64,000 nucleotides of DNA from Clostridiales bacterium (lineage in GTDB: Bacteria > Bacillota > Clostridia > Oscillospirales > Acutalibacteraceae), in the NCBI GenBank assembly GCA_019422525.1, contig JAHZDE010000011.1, positions 1 to 64,000 of the forward strand, written 5' to 3'. This document shows positions 1 through 9,290 of the stretch, piece by piece; position 1 is the stretch's first letter, and the number at the start of each line of letters is the position of its first letter. Below the pieces are notes generated by a model. It did no database searches. It saw only the letters and a program-made list of their open reading frames with translations, and had not been told where the DNA came from. The translations under genes and the position numbers were made by a program.

Positions 1-35
1 ATCCAATCTCACCTAATCATCATTTAACACTCTTT

Positions 36-49
36 TGCAACAGGACAAT
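36..49. repeat. 14-bp direct repeat, left copy
   Basis: The sequence TGCAACAGGACAAT occurs here and again, exactly, at 1210-1223. The two copies bracket the RhuM-family gene. This could be a target-site duplication or a recombination scar, but no transposase is seen, so the meaning is open. Confidence 0.5.
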
Positions 50-132
50 ACTTTCCGTATGTGTCGAGTGGGTGATAATGATGTCGAAAAGGTATAACTT
101 CCCTTTGGAGGAAACCATATTTCAACATTCCG

Positions 133-1128
133 TTACTTACTTGTTCCATCCAATTTATCCAATTCCTCTATACTCTCCAAAAAATGACATTCCACAGGGG
201 ACAATACATATTCCTGATTTTTTTTATATTTCTCATACTCAGAATGTGCCTTCTCCAATGCCTGCTGATGTGTTACTTTTCCCTTTGTATTTAAGATATC
301 CCGTCTGGTCATCTTTAGATAATCATCTATCGTCTCCAACCAATCTTTCATATACATAGGTTCCTGATTCAAAGCATGTACCTCGGCAATATCCAAATAA
401 GCCGCAACAATTTTATTGAGCGCATCCAGCTCTTTTTCATCCAGATAATTTTTCGCCACTTCTACATCAGACCGTTTTATGCTGTTTCCGCTCCATGAAG
501 TCAATCCCATATTATCCTTATCTGCATCTGCTCTCTGGTAAATCACCTCGGCCGCTGTATGCTTATGCGCGGCCCAATGCATCTTATTCTGAACCTGTTT
601 AAAAAACAAAACAGAGCTTTCCGCCTTGGGATTATAGTCAATACTGGTTGCGTAAATTTCCAAAACCTTTCTCCAAAATACTTTTTCTGAAGAACGAATA
701 TCGCGGATACGTGCCAACAATTCATCAAAATAATTTCCACCGCCAAGGTTCTTCAGGCGGTCATCATCAAGAGCAAAGCCCTTTTTCATATATTCTTTTA
801 AAACATTTGTAGCCCAAATTCTGAATTGAGTGCCACGCAAAGATTTAACTCGATAACCAACGGAAATAATAACATCGAGATTATAAAAATCCACATGATA
901 TCTTTTTCCGTCGGCTCCAGTTGTTGCAAAATTTGCAACAACTGAATCCCGGCTTAGTTCACCTTCTGAAAAAATATTTTTAATGTGCCGGGATATCGTA
1001 GACTTATTCCTTTGGAATAACTCTGCTATTTGATCTAATGATAACCATACAGTCTCATTATCAAAAGTAACTTCAACCTTTGTGACTCCATCTTCCGTCG
1101 TATACATTAAAATATTTGATTTTTCCAA
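133..1128 (-). CDS. RhuM family protein
   Basis: This 331-residue protein matches the RhuM family, named from a Salmonella pathogenicity-island gene and widespread in accessory islands and prophages; its biochemical role is unknown. The N-terminal 60 residues contain a helix-turn-helix-like segment (WLSLDQIAELFQRNKSTISRH, about residues 28-48) with the IAELF motif typical of the family. A BRO/KilA-like YHVDFYNLDVIISVGYRV segment follows near residue 80, then a long helical C-terminal half. The chosen start is a TTG preceded by GAGGAG; the next in-frame ATG is seven codons downstream. The gene stands alone, between two copies of a 14-bp direct repeat and in AT-rich DNA with other accessory genes. 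DNA binding is likely; any role in defence or virulence is speculation. Confidence 0.85.
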   Translation of the reverse strand: MEKSNILMYTTEDGVTKVEVTFDNETVWLSLDQIAELFQRNKSTISRHIKNIFSEGELSRDSVVANFATTGADGKRYHVDFYNLDVIISVGYRVKSLRGTQFRIWATNVLKEYMKKGFALDDDRLKNLGGGNYFDELLARIRDIRSSEKVFWRKVLEIYATSIDYNPKAESSVLFFKQVQNKMHWAAHKHTAAEVIYQRADADKDNMGLTSWSGNSIKRSDVEVAKNYLDEKELDALNKIVAAYLDIAEVHALNQEPMYMKDWLETIDDYLKMTRRDILNTKGKVTHQQALEKAHSEYEKYKKNQEYVLSPVECHFLESIEELDKLDGTSK

Positions 1129-1890
1129 GTCTCCTCTTACCTCCTAAAGTCCTCTATATTAAAAAAAATGATATTCATAAGGTGCTTCCATTTGACTGTT
1201 TCCACACGCTGCAACAGGACAATGGATTCACAAGCAGTGCAACTTTACTATTATACTCACTATCAAAAATTCTCTTTTATCTCGCCTAGGCAAGAGTTTG
1301 ACTATCTATTTTACCTACAGTTTCTAACACTACTCGCATTTCCTATTTTTTCTTGCAAGTGCTGCCACTTCCTTACGTTCTTTATCATTTAATTGAAAAA
1401 TCAAATTATATCTTTTAAATTACTATTAACATATTGAGTTACTTTAATTCCGATACTTGTTAAAGAATCATAGTCTATTAACTCTATCTGAATCAACGTA
1501 TTTGTTCCTTTCTCCGACAATATATATCCATGTTAGCGTCTCTCTACTTTAATCTTCAATAAACTTCTAACCTTTTGCTAAAATGTTCATCCCCTTTCAG
1601 TAATACCAAACAAATATCGATCCAACCAAACAAAAACACATTCTCATATCTATCTGAAATCGCGAAACTCTTTGATTTACTGCGGTTTTCTTGACAGCAA
1701 GCAAGCCGTCTCGACATGCGGTGAAAGTTGGGTTTTATACTACATGGCAAAAGAATTTATTATAAAAGTGCGGTGGGTAAGTTTAATCTGTCCATTCACC
1801 CCACTTACCCCATTTTAATTAAAATCACCCCTTTAACAAATTTTTCACATAAATTATGTGGTAGATAAATATGAAGCTTTTTTTCATAGG
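1129..1890. other. AT-rich intergenic region without a supported gene
   Basis: I see no convincing gene in these 760 bases. Local structure: the second copy of the 14-bp repeat (1210-1223), an inverted repeat GGGTAAGT/ACTTACCC (1775-1782 and 1803-1810), a palindrome ATTTTAATTAAAAT near 1812-1825, and a short palindrome CACATAAATTATGTG near 1847. None has a clear terminator T-tract for the neighbouring minus-strand gene. Confidence 0.5.
1210..1223. repeat. 14-bp direct repeat, right copy
   Basis: Exact second copy of TGCAACAGGACAAT found at 36-49. The flanks differ, so the identity is limited to 14 bases. Confidence 0.5.
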
Positions 1891-3456
1891 TTATTTACTT
1901 ACCGACATCAATATTTGTTCAACTTTATTTAAAAGGTAATCCGATGGTTCCTCACCATTTTCCTTCATATATATCATTTTTATTAAATCATTATCATCCA
2001 AGCTAATAATTAATTTTGCACTTTCTTTTAAACACCCTAAAGTTGCCTTCTGGGCATTTGAATCAAACCCCTTTCGTGAAATAATGAAAGCCACATTCCT
2101 TAGCGCGACAGGGAATAAGTATTTTTCTGTAATATATATTAAGTTTTGTGAAATGTAATCCGAATAATTTTTATATTCAAAGACAACAAATTTTGTATGA
2201 TAAAATGTTATAAGAAATTTCCAAAACTCCGTTGTCCCTTTTAACGAGCACAACAAATCCATACGGAACATCTCATCATCTGTTTTATGCTGTTCTGAAA
2301 TTTTAAAAAACTCTGTGTCAAATAGATATTTTATTATTTCTGTGCAAATTTTTTCATACTTCTTATCTGCATTATCCAACCTACCCGATTTACATTTTTC
2401 CAGCTTCTCTTGAAAAACTTCTACATAAGATATTGTCTCTTCATCTATTGTAATGTCATTTGTTTCTACTTTTATATTTATTGGTTTTTTTGCTTCTACT
2501 TCCAAAGTGGAGTATGGAATGCAACTTGTCAATAATTGCAATAAATCCTTGTTTTCCTCACATAAATATATCAAATTACCTATATCCCATATTTCCACAT
2601 CAAATCTATCAAAAATATCTCTTTGTGAATCTTCATCGATTTCGCATGGCATGACAATAACAAAAGAGATTTCTTCAGCTCGATTATTAGAAAGCATAAT
2701 CTGTTTATATTGCAAAATTTGCTTTAAAGCATTATTAAGAATAACCTTTGAATTGTATAAACTTCTGTAAGACTTCACTTCTATAACTATTTTTTTATCT
2801 TTTTCCGCAACTATATCTGCTCGCATACTACTTTTAGGCTCGTTGGATATTTTTACTTCTCTTAAAATATTTTTATATCCTTGATAATCTAATAATTTTA
2901 TTAAAAAGCGCTCTATAAATTCTCTTTCAGTTATATCCCCACTATAACCATCTTTTACTGCATCTTTGGTCGTATATGTATATAAACATTCTGCATCATA
3001 AAACCAATCTTCAGATGATTCTAAATTTTGCAGCACACCCAAAGCCTTTATATGTTCTATATTCAACAGTTCAAGGCAACTTTCCTTTTTTAAAAATTGA
3101 GCCTCATCACAAATCATAAAATTAAATCGGCTAAAGTTCAATCTGTTTTTAATAACATCTTGATATGTCGTAATTAGAATTTTTTGTTCTTTTAGTTCAT
3201 GTACATGTGTTGCTATACTCACATCTTCAATCATTTGAAATACTACAGTTTTTATCTGCTCACACAGCATAGACCTCGATGACAAAATTAGTATAGATGC
3301 ATTATTATTTTTTAATATTGTTTGTATCGCAGCCGCAATAATTACCGTTTTACCAAGCCCTGTTGATATATACATTTTGGCTTTACATTTATCAGATTTG
3401 AAAAATTCATATATATTCTCAACCGCCTCTTTTTGATAATATCGAAGATTTTCCAT
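1891..3456 (-). CDS. Half-helicase (SF2 lobe 1) fused to two PD-(D/E)XK-like nuclease domains
   Basis: Residues 1-140 look like the first RecA lobe of a superfamily 2 DEAD/DEAH helicase: Q-motif-like LRYYQKEAV, Walker A STGLGKT (31-37) and Walker B DEAQ (117-120). The expected motif III (TAT-like) is replaced by LQN, and no second helicase lobe with motif VI follows. Instead there is a PD-(D/E)XK-like segment (D214, E226-V-K228) and a second one near the C-terminus (D400, E427-Y-K429), resembling Mrr/restriction-endonuclease folds. The start is the ATG at 3456 with GGAAG eight bases upstream. The gene is alone and AT-rich. A DNA-processing or anti-phage role is inference from domain content; the missing lobe could also mean a decayed helicase, though the frame is open for 521 codons. 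Confidence 0.7.
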   Translation of the reverse strand: MENLRYYQKEAVENIYEFFKSDKCKAKMYISTGLGKTVIIAAAIQTILKNNNASILILSSRSMLCEQIKTVVFQMIEDVSIATHVHELKEQKILITTYQDVIKNRLNFSRFNFMICDEAQFLKKESCLELLNIEHIKALGVLQNLESSEDWFYDAECLYTYTTKDAVKDGYSGDITEREFIERFLIKLLDYQGYKNILREVKISNEPKSSMRADIVAEKDKKIVIEVKSYRSLYNSKVILNNALKQILQYKQIMLSNNRAEEISFVIVMPCEIDEDSQRDIFDRFDVEIWDIGNLIYLCEENKDLLQLLTSCIPYSTLEVEAKKPINIKVETNDITIDEETISYVEVFQEKLEKCKSGRLDNADKKYEKICTEIIKYLFDTEFFKISEQHKTDDEMFRMDLLCSLKGTTEFWKFLITFYHTKFVVFEYKNYSDYISQNLIYITEKYLFPVALRNVAFIISRKGFDSNAQKATLGCLKESAKLIISLDDNDLIKMIYMKENGEEPSDYLLNKVEQILMSVSK

Positions 3457-3465
3457 ATACGTCAC

Positions 3466-4043
3466 TTCCCTTCTACTGCCATCCTCATGTATCTTTACCT
3501 TACTAATTATTATCCCTTATCTGTCCCTATCTAATTGCTTTAATAAGGCGATATGCCGAGATATTCACGTTTTGCTAAAGGGTATGGGTTTTGCCGGATT
3601 GTATCTTTTCTCCAACAAAACCCTCATTTTCAAACTCTCCGGCGTTATCCCCGTCCCCCTATCTGCGGAAACTTATCCATCTCACCATCCGCAAAAACAC
3701 AACTCCATTTTCCCCAAATACTCCCGCAAACCCGCCTAGAATCAAGGTTTTCTCACGAGAAGCGTGACGGTTTCCACATGTGTTGAGGCTGTGAAAAAGA
3801 TTCCCCAAAGGCGCAGTTTGGCCTTGGCGGAGCCATTATAATTCCTGCCAAAATGGACGCCGAGCTTTTTTTTGACACTCGTTTTGTCCTGTCCTGCTTT
3901 TAGATTATACCATAGATTTTTAGATTTGGGGCTGCTCATGGCATCACCAAAAAAGAAATGATTTTGCCAGTAGTAAATACTACCAACAATAAAACCCTTG
4001 ATGTTGATACTTATCAAGAGCTTTATTCTTCGTAGCATTCAAT
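3466..4043. other. Intergenic region around a possible integration scar
   Basis: No intact gene is supported here. The 3553-3786 part is GC-richer than its surroundings and codes plausibly in no frame. It adjoins the rlmD-like fragment described separately. It may be chromosomal sequence downstream of the integration target. Confidence 0.4.
3742..3804 (-). pseudogene. Possible rlmD 3'-end fragment (ICE attachment region)
   Basis: The minus strand reads ASTHVETVTLLVRKP followed by a stop. The THVETVxLL string is typical of the C-terminal end of RlmD/TrmA-type rRNA uracil-5 methyltransferases. The rest of such a gene is absent to the right, where accessory DNA and the serine recombinase genes follow. 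The 3' end of rlmD/rumA is a known insertion target for serine-recombinase ICEs. This would place the attachment site near 3780-3800, with the 5' part of rlmD beyond the right edge of the window. The match is short, so this is a lead rather than a firm call. Confidence 0.4.
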
Positions 4044-4691
4044 TTATATTATCTCTTTTTCTTCGACCATTTCACGGGCTTTCATCGCCCATTCTACTTG
4101 TTGTTTTGAAATATCATATCCCTTAATATAATCCTCTTGAAAATTTAGATGCCAGAATATACTTGGAGTACAAATATAAACATCTTGGTACTTCACTTTT
4201 TCACTTTCTTGGCATTCCAGCATCTTGGAAGCTACATTTCTGATTACACTATGTTCTGGCGTCATATCCAGACAGTCATCAAAAATGAACAAACCATACT
4301 GCTTCATCGGCAAGTATCCACCTGCATTTATTTTCGCTATCTTTTTCTGAAATGCCTTTATAGAGTATCCGAAGTCATCCGACTCAGAAATTCCACTTAA
4401 AATACCTCCTTCTAATTTCCCTCCACACCTTTCAATCTGCTTTTTTAGCTTGTCAGGATCACTATCCTTATCATAATTCAACTTAGTATAAAGACTTTCG
4501 ATTTCCTGTTGTTTCGAATTTCTACCTTGTGTCACTTCAATGCCAATTCCGTTTGATTCATCCTGCAAATCTGGCTTATCACTTATTTCCAAATCAAACT
4601 GGGTTGAAAACAGACTTTCCAATACTATTTTGGCGTAACATTCATAATAATCTAATTTCGTATGTTCTGGTAAAGGTTTGTTTTTATCCAT
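4044..4691 (-). CDS. Hypothetical protein, possible PD-(D/E)XK-like fold
   Basis: I do not recognise this 215-residue protein. It is AT-rich and acidic. Residues 40-54 contain a PD followed by GIEVT (D41, E52-V-T54), reminiscent of a restriction-endonuclease-like core, but the usual lysine is replaced by threonine, so catalytic activity is doubtful. The C-terminal half has alternating hydrophobic strands (YGLFIFDD, VYICTPSIFWHL) as in a compact alpha/beta domain. Start is ATG at 4691 with only a weak GGTGG upstream. It lies between the rlmD-like scar and the recombinase genes, so it may be the outermost cargo gene of the ICE. Base composition is unlike the recombinase region, suggesting separate acquisition. 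Confidence 0.6.
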   Translation of the reverse strand: MDKNKPLPEHTKLDYYECYAKIVLESLFSTQFDLEISDKPDLQDESNGIGIEVTQGRNSKQQEIESLYTKLNYDKDSDPDKLKKQIERCGGKLEGGILSGISESDDFGYSIKAFQKKIAKINAGGYLPMKQYGLFIFDDCLDMTPEHSVIRNVASKMLECQESEKVKYQDVYICTPSIFWHLNFQEDYIKGYDISKQQVEWAMKAREMVEEKEII

Positions 4692-4781
4692 AATTCCACC
4701 CCACTATATCTAAAATTTATATTTTGCCTTTATTTTATCACATATATCGGTATGAAGTATACTACTACAACCTCTGCCAAC

Positions 4782-4817
4782 AATAAAACCCTCAGCCCGC
4801 TGTCTGAGGATTTTATT
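4782..4817 (-). terminator. Intrinsic terminator after the recombinase operon
   Basis: AATAAAA and CCTCAG pair with CTGAGG and TTTTATT around an eight-base loop. On the minus strand the hairpin ends in a T-rich tail, about 60 bases beyond the stop of the large recombinase. It can also act on the plus strand. Confidence 0.7.
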
Positions 4818-4876
4818 CTTAACAGAGTTTATGTACCCGGCAGGAGCATTCTTTCTGGATCGGCCCCCGCCGTCTT

Positions 4877-6520
4877 TCAGTCCTCAAAATCCATCCGCTG
4901 TGTTATCACAATGCCGGATTGAAACTGTATCTCTATCTTGCTTTCATTGATGACTTTGATTGCCCGCAGCAGTCGCCTTACGAGATCATCATCAAATTCT
5001 TTCTTCAGGTATCTCGCTTTTTTCATGTAGGTTTCCATGTCCTGCATCCTCTGGTCGTAGGATTCCGCCAGTTGCTGCTCCCGAACCACCTTAGCTTTTT
5101 TCTTCTTCAGCTCCTTAATCTCATCCGCTATGATGCGGTACTCCTTATCGAATACCTCATCCGCGCATTCCGATTTTGCGCTGTCCTCGATGAGCTTCAT
5201 CATCTTCTGCTGGAGTTCTTCGATCCGCCCGTCATATTCCGTTGGCTCTGCGGCTTTGGAGTAGCTCCCTATGATCCGGATGACATTCTCCCGGAACGCC
5301 TGCACAAATTCACCCTGATCCTCCACCACGCTGTCGATGGCTGCCATAATCGCTTCATGCAGGTTTTCTTCCTTTAAGGTTGGGGAATGCCTGCACCGTT
5401 TGGAACCGTGCTTTAAACGGTTGTCACAACGCCACACCGCCCGTTTCTGCCCGTATTTTGACCAGACCTGCCTGCGGTATGGCTGCCCGCACTCCGCGCA
5501 GACCATGATGTCCGACAGCACATATTTGGCGCTGTATTTGCCTTTGATTTCAGCGCCCTTTTTCCTAGAGGCTGGCCGGTAGATGCTGGCTCTGCGGGCT
5601 TTTTCCTCCTGTACCCGGTGGAACAGTTCCTTGGGGATAATCGGTTCATGGTCATCCTCGATATAATACTGCGGCACCAGTCCCCGGTTCATTACCTTTT
5701 TCTTGGTCAGGAAGTCCACCGTGTAGGTTTTCTGCAGCAGGGCGTCGCCCATGTACTTCTCGTTGGAGAGCATTTTGTCGATCACCGTTGCCTGCCATTC
5801 CGTATGGCCCGTGACCGTGGGAATGCCATCCGCTTCCAGTATCCTTTTAATTCGGTAGCTACTGTTGCCCTCTAAAAAAAGACGGAAGATCCGGCGCACC
5901 AGCTCCGCTTCCTCTGGCACGATCACGAGATTTCCGTCTTTATCTTTAGTGTAGCCTAAAAATTTGTTGTGGTTGACGATGACCTTGCCATCTTCAAACC
6001 GCCGGACGATTCCCCAGTGGCAGTTCTCACTGATGTTCCGGCTTTCTTCCTGTGCCTGGCTGCTTAAGATGGTAATCAGCAGCTCGCCGCTGCCCTCCAG
6101 CGTGTTGATTCCCTCTTTCTCAAAAAACACCGCGATGTTCTTTTCCTTGAGCTTGCGGATATTCATCAGAGAGTCCACTGTGTTTCTGGCAAAGCGGCTG
6201 ATGGATTTCGTGATGACCATGTCGATTTTTCCTGCCATGCAGTCATCAATCATGGACTGGAAGTCCGCGCGCTTTTTTGTGGATGTGGCGCTTTTCCCAT
6301 CGTCAGCGTAAATGCCCGCCAGTTTCCAGTTGGGATTGCTCTTGATCTTTTCCGTATAGTAACTTACCTGTGCCTCATAGCTGCTTTCCTGCTGTTCCAT
6401 CAGGGTACTGACGCGGCAGTAAGCCGCTACCCTCAGAGTTCTCATTTGCGGACGGATGGTCCGGTCATAAGCCGGCATCGCCGGTATGACTGAAATATTT
6501 TTCTTTCCTGCTGTTGCCAT
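4877..6520 (-). CDS. Large serine recombinase (ICE integrase/excisionase candidate)
   Basis: A 547-residue large serine recombinase. The resolvase domain has the catalytic motif AYCRVST and the conserved TKSISRFARN helix; the recombinase domain and a zinc ribbon (CAECGQPYRR... WRCDNR...KRC) follow, then a coiled coil of charged residues. These enzymes integrate and excise ICEs at short att sites. The start at 6520 follows GGAGG nine bases upstream; an upstream in-frame extension has no RBS. It is the last gene of a tight recombinase series reading leftward and lies nearest the element end, as expected for the integrase. It is one of two complete recombinases here, so which performs integration is not decided. 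Confidence 0.92.
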   Translation of the reverse strand: MATAGKKNISVIPAMPAYDRTIRPQMRTLRVAAYCRVSTLMEQQESSYEAQVSYYTEKIKSNPNWKLAGIYADDGKSATSTKKRADFQSMIDDCMAGKIDMVITKSISRFARNTVDSLMNIRKLKEKNIAVFFEKEGINTLEGSGELLITILSSQAQEESRNISENCHWGIVRRFEDGKVIVNHNKFLGYTKDKDGNLVIVPEEAELVRRIFRLFLEGNSSYRIKRILEADGIPTVTGHTEWQATVIDKMLSNEKYMGDALLQKTYTVDFLTKKKVMNRGLVPQYYIEDDHEPIIPKELFHRVQEEKARRASIYRPASRKKGAEIKGKYSAKYVLSDIMVCAECGQPYRRQVWSKYGQKRAVWRCDNRLKHGSKRCRHSPTLKEENLHEAIMAAIDSVVEDQGEFVQAFRENVIRIIGSYSKAAEPTEYDGRIEELQQKMMKLIEDSAKSECADEVFDKEYRIIADEIKELKKKKAKVVREQQLAESYDQRMQDMETYMKKARYLKKEFDDDLVRRLLRAIKVINESKIEIQFQSGIVITQRMDFED

Positions 6521-6545
6521 GTATGTAGTTCCTCCTTCTTCGTTA

Positions 6546-7442
6546 TTAGACTTTGATATCAATGGACAGACCGTTCTGCAGATAGATCCGCAGCCTGCCA
6601 TCCTCCTCTACAATTATTTTCTGGATGGTTTCCCGGAAAAGCGCCGGATCAAACTCTGTCTGCGGTTCCCTGTCCTCCAGTGCCGCTTTCAGTTTTTCTG
6701 TCTTGTACCTGCCGTCATCAATGGCCGCAGCCTGATACTGCGCCCTTGCCCGGTCAAATACCAGCCGCCTGAGCCCATCCGCTGTATATTGCCCGGTTTC
6801 CAGACATTCCTGTATCTGTCCGGCCAGCAGCCTGCTTGCGGCATTTTCCGTTTCCGGCTTTGATGCCATGCTCCGCTCCAGCAGGGCCGGGGCAGCGATG
6901 ACATGATTGACTGCCGCAAGGAACGCATTTTCTATCTGTTCTTCTTTCAGGAAAATGTTGCGGCAGCGCACCCGGTTCCCTTTGATGTAATGCTTGCACT
7001 TCCAGCGCACGGTTTCTCCCGGCTGGTTACAGTGTTCCACATATTTCCGGTAGGGCTGGCCGCAGATTCCGCAGACCATGACCTCGCCAAACAGGCTTTT
7101 GTTGGCGTAGCTGTTCAGCTGCGCGATACGGCCAAGACTCTCTGCCTTTTCCCTGCGGCGCTTTTGCACCTGCTCAAAAATCCCTGCGTCAATCAGCGGG
7201 GGATAGAAATCGTCACCCTTGTATTTCTGGTTCTCCAGAATCTTCCCTACCGATCCATGATTCCAGGAGGGCTTATGGCTGGCATTTAAGACACCCTGCT
7301 CCGTAAGGGTTCTGGCGATCCGGTAGGTGGAAACCCCGTTTAAATAGTCATCAAAAATTTTCTTTATCATCTGTGCGGTTTCAGGTATGATTTCTGCTTT
7401 CCCGTCTGTAATCCGGTAGCCAAGTGGCATATGTCGCTGCAT
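6546..7442 (-). CDS. Recombinase-domain protein lacking the catalytic resolvase domain
   Basis: This 298-residue protein begins directly in the recombinase domain (PLGYRITDGKAEIIPE) and continues through a zinc ribbon (CGICGQPYRK... WKCKHY...RC) and a C-terminal helical region. It aligns with the middle and C-terminal parts of its neighbours but has no resolvase domain and no catalytic serine. It starts two bases after the stop of the upstream recombinase, so translation is coupled. Similar catalytic-domain-less partners occur in other gut Firmicute ICEs. It may bind att sites and steer directionality, or act with the separate 132-residue resolvase-domain protein at 9291-9689; both are inference. 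Confidence 0.85.
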   Translation of the reverse strand: MQRHMPLGYRITDGKAEIIPETAQMIKKIFDDYLNGVSTYRIARTLTEQGVLNASHKPSWNHGSVGKILENQKYKGDDFYPPLIDAGIFEQVQKRRREKAESLGRIAQLNSYANKSLFGEVMVCGICGQPYRKYVEHCNQPGETVRWKCKHYIKGNRVRCRNIFLKEEQIENAFLAAVNHVIAAPALLERSMASKPETENAASRLLAGQIQECLETGQYTADGLRRLVFDRARAQYQAAAIDDGRYKTEKLKAALEDREPQTEFDPALFRETIQKIIVEEDGRLRIYLQNGLSIDIKV

Positions 7443-7444
7443 GG

Positions 7445-9040
7445 TTACTCCACCGCCTTTCCATAGGTTTCGTTCAGTTCCAGACCATTTTTCAGCTTAA
7501 ATTCCAGCCGTCCCGGATAAACCGTTACCTGAGAAATAATCATCAGGAAAAGTTCTTCGTCAAATTCCTCTATAATAGTTGGCCGGTTTCGGAATACCGT
7601 CAGCAGGTATTCTGTCTGGGCGATTTCCTGTTCAAACACTTTCTGCTCCTTGAGCCGCTGTTGCCTGCGGTTTGACGCTTCCAGCTCTGCGTCAATCCGG
7701 TTACGCTGTTCTATAAAAACAGCAGAGCCAATGTCGCCGCCCGCAAGGACTTTCCGCAACATATGGCTCTGCTTCTTTAATTCCTGTATTTTTTGTTCCA
7801 GTTCCCCGATTTCCTGTTCCTGCGCCGGATCGCCCGGCACCGCCTTTAAAACTGCCAGCAGGGGAAGCAGGATTTCTTCGTAATTGCTGGCCAGCCGGTT
7901 CCAGAGTGTGAGGAACGTCTGTCTGATGACATCCTCCCTGATCGGCTTCTGCCTGCATTTTGTAATATCCGTGATGTGCTGGTGGCAGCTCCACTGGATT
8001 TTTTCATACGGTTTCCCAATGTAAATCTTCTGTCTGCGGAACGCAGCCCCGCATTCCCCGCAGATGATCCGGCTGCTGAATGCATACCGGTTCTGGTAGA
8101 CAGCCACATCATCCCTGCACTGTTTCTGTCTGCGGTATTCATAAAGCTGGCGTACTGCCTGTGCTTCTTCTCTGGTGATGATTGGCTCATGGTTATCGGT
8201 GATCAGGTACTGCGGCAGCTCTCCCCGATTGGTTTTCCTTGTAAACGGAACTCCCTCTGTTGCATAGGACTTCTGCAGAAGCAGGTCCCCCTCATATACT
8301 GGGTTCTTCAAAATACCTTTGACCACACCTTCCTGCCATTGCTTTGCATTCCTTATGGTGGGGATACCCTCCTTCTGCAGTTCCTTTGCGATCACATAGG
8401 AACCCTTCCCGGACAGGTATTCTTCAAAAATTCGCCGGACAACCGCTGCTTCTTCCGGCTGAATAACCAGCTCTCCGTTTTCATCGTTTACATAACCGTA
8501 TGCCGGATCGCTTATCGTATAGGTTCCGTTCTGGAACCTGCGGACGATTGCCCATTTATTATTGGTTGAAATACTCTCGGATTCTCCCTGCGCAATGGAG
8601 CTTAGAATTGTTAATAGCTGTTCGCTCTTTTCCGACAGGGTGTTGACCCGCTCCTTTTCAAAGTAAACGCCGATGCCAAGCTCTTTGAGCTGGCGGATGG
8701 CGCGGATGCTGTCCACAGTGTTTCTTGCAAACCGGGTAACGGACTTGGTAAGGATCAGATCAATCTTTCCCAGCCTGCAGTCCCGCATCATGTTCTGGAA
8801 TTCATCGCGGTGCGTTACCTTCGTCCCGCTCCGCGCTTCGTCCGCGTAAATGCCGACGCATACCCAGCCGTCTTTTTCATCAATCAGGCGGGTATAATAC
8901 TGTACCTGCGATTCGAAGGAGTTCTTCTGCTCCGCGGTTCCCGTGCTGACACGGCAGTAAGCGCATACCCGTATGATGGGGGTTGTTTCCTGTGTGTGGC
9001 GCTGACTGACAGGTTCAATTTTCGTGATTTTCTTTCCCAT
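7445..9040 (-). CDS. Large serine recombinase
   Basis: A 531-residue complete large serine recombinase: resolvase domain with AYCRVSTG catalytic motif, TKSVTRFARN helix, recombinase domain, zinc ribbon (CGECGAAFRR... WSCHQH...KC) and a coiled-coil segment near residues 400-470. ATG start with AAGGAG close upstream. It is distinct in sequence from the recombinase at 4877-6520 and is followed immediately by the catalytic-domain-less paralogue. Likely a site-specific integrase or excisionase of the ICE. Confidence 0.92.
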   Translation of the reverse strand: MGKKITKIEPVSQRHTQETTPIIRVCAYCRVSTGTAEQKNSFESQVQYYTRLIDEKDGWVCVGIYADEARSGTKVTHRDEFQNMMRDCRLGKIDLILTKSVTRFARNTVDSIRAIRQLKELGIGVYFEKERVNTLSEKSEQLLTILSSIAQGESESISTNNKWAIVRRFQNGTYTISDPAYGYVNDENGELVIQPEEAAVVRRIFEEYLSGKGSYVIAKELQKEGIPTIRNAKQWQEGVVKGILKNPVYEGDLLLQKSYATEGVPFTRKTNRGELPQYLITDNHEPIITREEAQAVRQLYEYRRQKQCRDDVAVYQNRYAFSSRIICGECGAAFRRQKIYIGKPYEKIQWSCHQHITDITKCRQKPIREDVIRQTFLTLWNRLASNYEEILLPLLAVLKAVPGDPAQEQEIGELEQKIQELKKQSHMLRKVLAGGDIGSAVFIEQRNRIDAELEASNRRQQRLKEQKVFEQEIAQTEYLLTVFRNRPTIIEEFDEELFLMIISQVTVYPGRLEFKLKNGLELNETYGKAVE

Positions 9041-9118
9041 GTCTTTCTCCTTTCTGAGAATCGGCTTCTCCTGTTAGCACCACACAATACCACACCTTTT
9101 TCCAGATAGCTAGTGTTT

Positions 9119-9280
9119 TTACGCATATACTTCGGAAAGCTCCGGCGAAAAAGATTCACGGTTTAAGGCATCGATTTTCTCATATTCCTCCGGCTGCAGA
9201 AAGCCGTTTTTCAGCATCAGATCCAGCAGCTTTACTGCCAGTTTATACTGCATTTCCCTCGTTTCTTTTTTTGCTCCCAT
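9119..9280 (-). CDS. Small conserved ICE protein (SHOCT-like)
   Basis: A 53-residue charged helical protein beginning at the ATG at 9280, which has GGAGG upstream; longer readings lack an RBS. It contains LxxxLLKNGFLQPEEYEKI, similar to SHOCT-type short C-terminal domains (leucine, then G-hydrophobic-hydrophobic-E/DEEF/Y). Proteins of this kind commonly sit beside serine recombinases in gut Firmicute ICEs. It may be an accessory or directionality factor, but no function is shown. Confidence 0.7.
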   Translation of the reverse strand: MGAKKETREMQYKLAVKLLDLMLKNGFLQPEEYEKIDALNRESFSPELSEVYA

Positions 9281-9290
9281 ACAAATCCTC

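Noticed and set aside
3553..3786. A 77-codon plus-strand frame
   Set aside because: No ribosome binding site, odd composition, and it overlaps the rlmD-like fragment on the other strand.
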